Positions 62,514 through 64,000 of a stretch of 64,000 nucleotides of DNA are shown here, piece by piece. The position numbers and the translations under genes are program-made. Every line of letters starts with the position of its first letter. Within the stretch, counting starts at the first letter, position 1. Below the pieces are notes generated by a model. The model was not told the origin of the DNA, ran no database searches, and saw only the letters and a list, made by a program, of their open reading frames with translations. The stretch is taken from contig NBAY01000017.1 of the NCBI GenBank assembly GCA_002794775.1, forward strand, positions 558,001 through 622,000, read 5' to 3'. This stretch comes from Porodaedalea pini. Its lineage: Eukaryota; Basidiomycota; Agaricomycetes; Hymenochaetales; Hymenochaetaceae.

Positions 62514-62911
62514 ACTTTCACCTTTTCCTTTATTTTCCCTTTTACCATTTCCTTTATTATATTCGTCCTTTTCATTATATTTACCCATCTTACACAATCA
62601 TTCCCACACTGCCTTCATTTGTTCCATTCCCACTTGTTATGTAATGTTAGGTAATATAGTCTCACGGTCGTCGCTATATAAGGTCTCAGGAATCGCATGA
62701 ACTCCTTGTTCTGCTTTTCCTCTTACCTCCGCGACGACCTAGGTGAGACTCGTCCCCTTGTATTAGTTTAGACTTGTATTAATCCTCTTACCTCCGCGAC
62801 GACCTAGCCTGAGTAAAGCATGTCCCGAGTCCCGCTCGAGTATAGCACATCCCAGACGACAGTCAGCCGAGGCCTGCCCAGTCCGAGTCGTCTCCTGGAC
62901 TCCGCCTAACA
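62501..62911 (+). repeat. 3' LTR of Gypsy A, 411 bp
   Basis: TGTTAG...CTAACA, pairing with 47539-47952 with only small indels. Followed by the CAGAT duplication (62912-62916). Confidence 0.93.
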
Positions 62912-62916
62912 CAGAT

Positions 62917-63173
62917 ACTATATAGTGACCCCTCTTTACACTTTTCATCTGTCTCTGAAATGTACCGTTATTAACCCAATTTGTTAAACACGTGTCTGAA
63001 ATGCATCGTTCTTAAACCAATTTGTCAAATACCTTGATAGAATGACCGCTCAACAAATTTCTACATCTCATCTCCCCAGTTCCTCCATTTTGCTACCATT
63101 TTCTCACATTGAGTTGTATGTAGTTGAGTGAAGCATCAAATACATAACATTTATAGGTACAATTTAATAAATT
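62917..63173. other. intergenic stretch between Gypsy A and the KDZ-associated gene
   Basis: 257 bp, AT-rich. A GTTAAACACGTGTCTGAAATGCA-type segment partly repeats (TGTCTCTGAAATGTACCGTT at about 62951 and TGTCTGAAATGCATCGTTCT at about 62993). No gene seen. Confidence 0.45.
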
Positions 63174-64000
63174 TTATGCAAGGAGTTCTCTACGTGGAAT
63201 GAGATGAGGAGTAAATCCCTTTTTCTTATGGCTGTGGACTACCAGCTCATTGCGGCGCCGTATCATCTCATCAAGAAAGAAGTTGTACCTGTCCACCCGC
63301 ATCTCCCGTACAATGGCCTGGTACCCTCCAAACCATACATTTGTCTGCTCAGCAGCTGATGAGTTGAACCTCCACCTCCCATCTTCTGTAGTCAAATCTG
63401 GCCAGGCTGCTGGATTGCAATTTTGCGAACAGAAGGTGTCTCCTTCCTTATGCTTGTTCTTGAAGTGGAATATGTCAACTGGAAGTCCACAGTTTTCAAA
63501 GTACTCCTGGTCTCCTTGAGCTCGAATATGCTGCAGTACCTTGCAGTTTGAGTCAAAGAAAAGATACTGTGGAAGGGACTTTTTTGTAGGGAAGAGGCCC
63601 TTCCAGAAAAGCTAGTTTGTAATGTATAAGTGTTCTTATCTTAGCATCTGAAGTAACGGGACATACCCTGACTCCGTTTGGAGCTTCAGAACCAAAAAAC
63701 GTCGCTCGTCCCAGAATAACCCCACAGCATGAAACACAAAGCTCCTTGTTGTGAGTTCGACGCCTACCAAAGGCAGCTTGAATCTTTTGGTTGCCTTCTT
63801 CAGGCTTTCCATCACAATCAGGCTGTCTTCCTGTGAGCTCCATATCCTGCACATCCACTCCATTGCTTGATTGCAGTCCCTCAAGGACTCCATCTATACC
63901 TGGTCCTTCAAGCCCTTCTTGGGACACCTGCCCTGATGTGTCGGGAAGTGAGTTATGCATCTGCGTTACTTCTGCACATTGGAGCCGCTCCTTGAGCTGG
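63174..64000 (-). CDS. KDZ-transposon-associated cysteine-cluster protein, 3' end (partial, runs off the window)
   Basis: Two exons are visible: from beyond 64000 to 63667, and 63611-63174, joined in phase across a GTATGT..CTAG intron. The first ends KELCVSCCGVILGRATFFGS and EAPNGVR. The second reads LFWKGLFPTKKSLPQYLFFD, then GLPVDIFHFKNKHKEGDTFC, CNPAAWPDL, and SAAEQTNVWFGGYQAIVREM followed by YNFFLDEMIRRRN. This matches the CxC-type cysteine-cluster proteins found with Kyakuja-Dileera-Zisupton (KDZ) DNA transposases in mushroom genomes. No stop is seen in the 5' direction up to the window edge. Whether a KDZ transposase is fused or adjacent cannot be seen. Subfamily (CxC5 or CxC6) from memory. 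Confidence 0.72.

Larger units (their letters stand above)
47539..62911 (+). mobile_element. Gypsy-type chromodomain LTR retrotransposon A, split by nested element B
   Basis: 15,373 bp from LTR to LTR, flanked by CAGAT duplications. Without the nested element (50158-59283) and its 5-bp duplication, about 6.24 kb remain: 5' LTR, gag, then protease-RT-RNase H-integrase with a C-terminal chromodomain, polypurine tract AAGGGGGGTAA (62490-62500) and 3' LTR. Gag-pol order and the integrase chromodomain place it among chromoviruses, the group that includes Tf1/sushi. It is disabled by the insertion in its protease, by one nonsense codon in pol (61236-61238) and possibly by an RT active-site change. 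Confidence 0.93.

Overview
The window is nuclear DNA of a filamentous basidiomycete, most likely an Agaricomycete. Genes are dense, with many introns of about 45-85 bp (GT..AG). Genes, a KDZ-associated cysteine-cluster fragment, a Tad1-like LINE and chromodomain Gypsy elements all fit that group. For seven housekeeping genes I rebuilt the exons by hand. Each gives one uninterrupted frame, so their boundaries are well supported from the sequence alone.

Layout. 0-3.7 kb: relic of an FAD monooxygenase, a tRNA-like pol III unit and an unrecognised 179-aa gene. 3.9-13.2 kb: housekeeping block with RAI1/DXO decapping nuclease (-), a leucine-rich-repeat protein (+) divergent from it, mitochondrial ABC transporter ATM1 (-) and mRNA export factor RAE1/GLE2 copy A (-). 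13.3-19.6 kb: complete LINE copy 1 (+) with an 11-bp target-site duplication (TSD). 20.0-25.8 kb: RAE1 copy B (-), C-5 sterol desaturase ERG3 (-), a DUF1295 steroid-reductase-like protein (-) and an LYR protein resembling ETFRF1/LYRM5 (+). 26.7-32.2 kb: six tiny secreted peptides of 52-64 aa, each with a TATA box, a signal peptide and paired cysteines near the ends of the mature part. This is the best candidate for an undescribed system. 32.7-39.0 kb: LINE copy 2 (-) with its own 11-bp TSD, its 5' end only about 60 bp from the start of ARP3. 39.0-46.5 kb: ARP3 (+), three metallo-beta-lactamase-fold genes (one intact, two broken) and an ATG17-like autophagy scaffold (-).

47.5-62.9 kb is a three-level nest of LTR retrotransposons. 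Gypsy A (+, TSD CAGAT) is split in its protease by Gypsy B (-, TSD ACCTC). B carries a gag-only LTR element C (-) with 987-bp LTRs. The Gypsy family shows a -1 slippery heptamer with stem-loop before the gag stop. It also shows an 11-nt match between the predicted transcript 5' end and the primer-binding site, as in Tf1-type self-priming. At 63.2-64.0 kb a KDZ-associated gene runs off the window.

Recurring themes: (1) both LINEs landed just upstream of a housekeeping start codon, head-to-head with the gene; (2) each nearly intact element is disabled by one or a few changes, many of them CpG transitions, which suggests methylation-linked decay; (3) gene families expand locally (RAE1, MBL-fold, secreted peptides), with possible gene conversion in RAE1.
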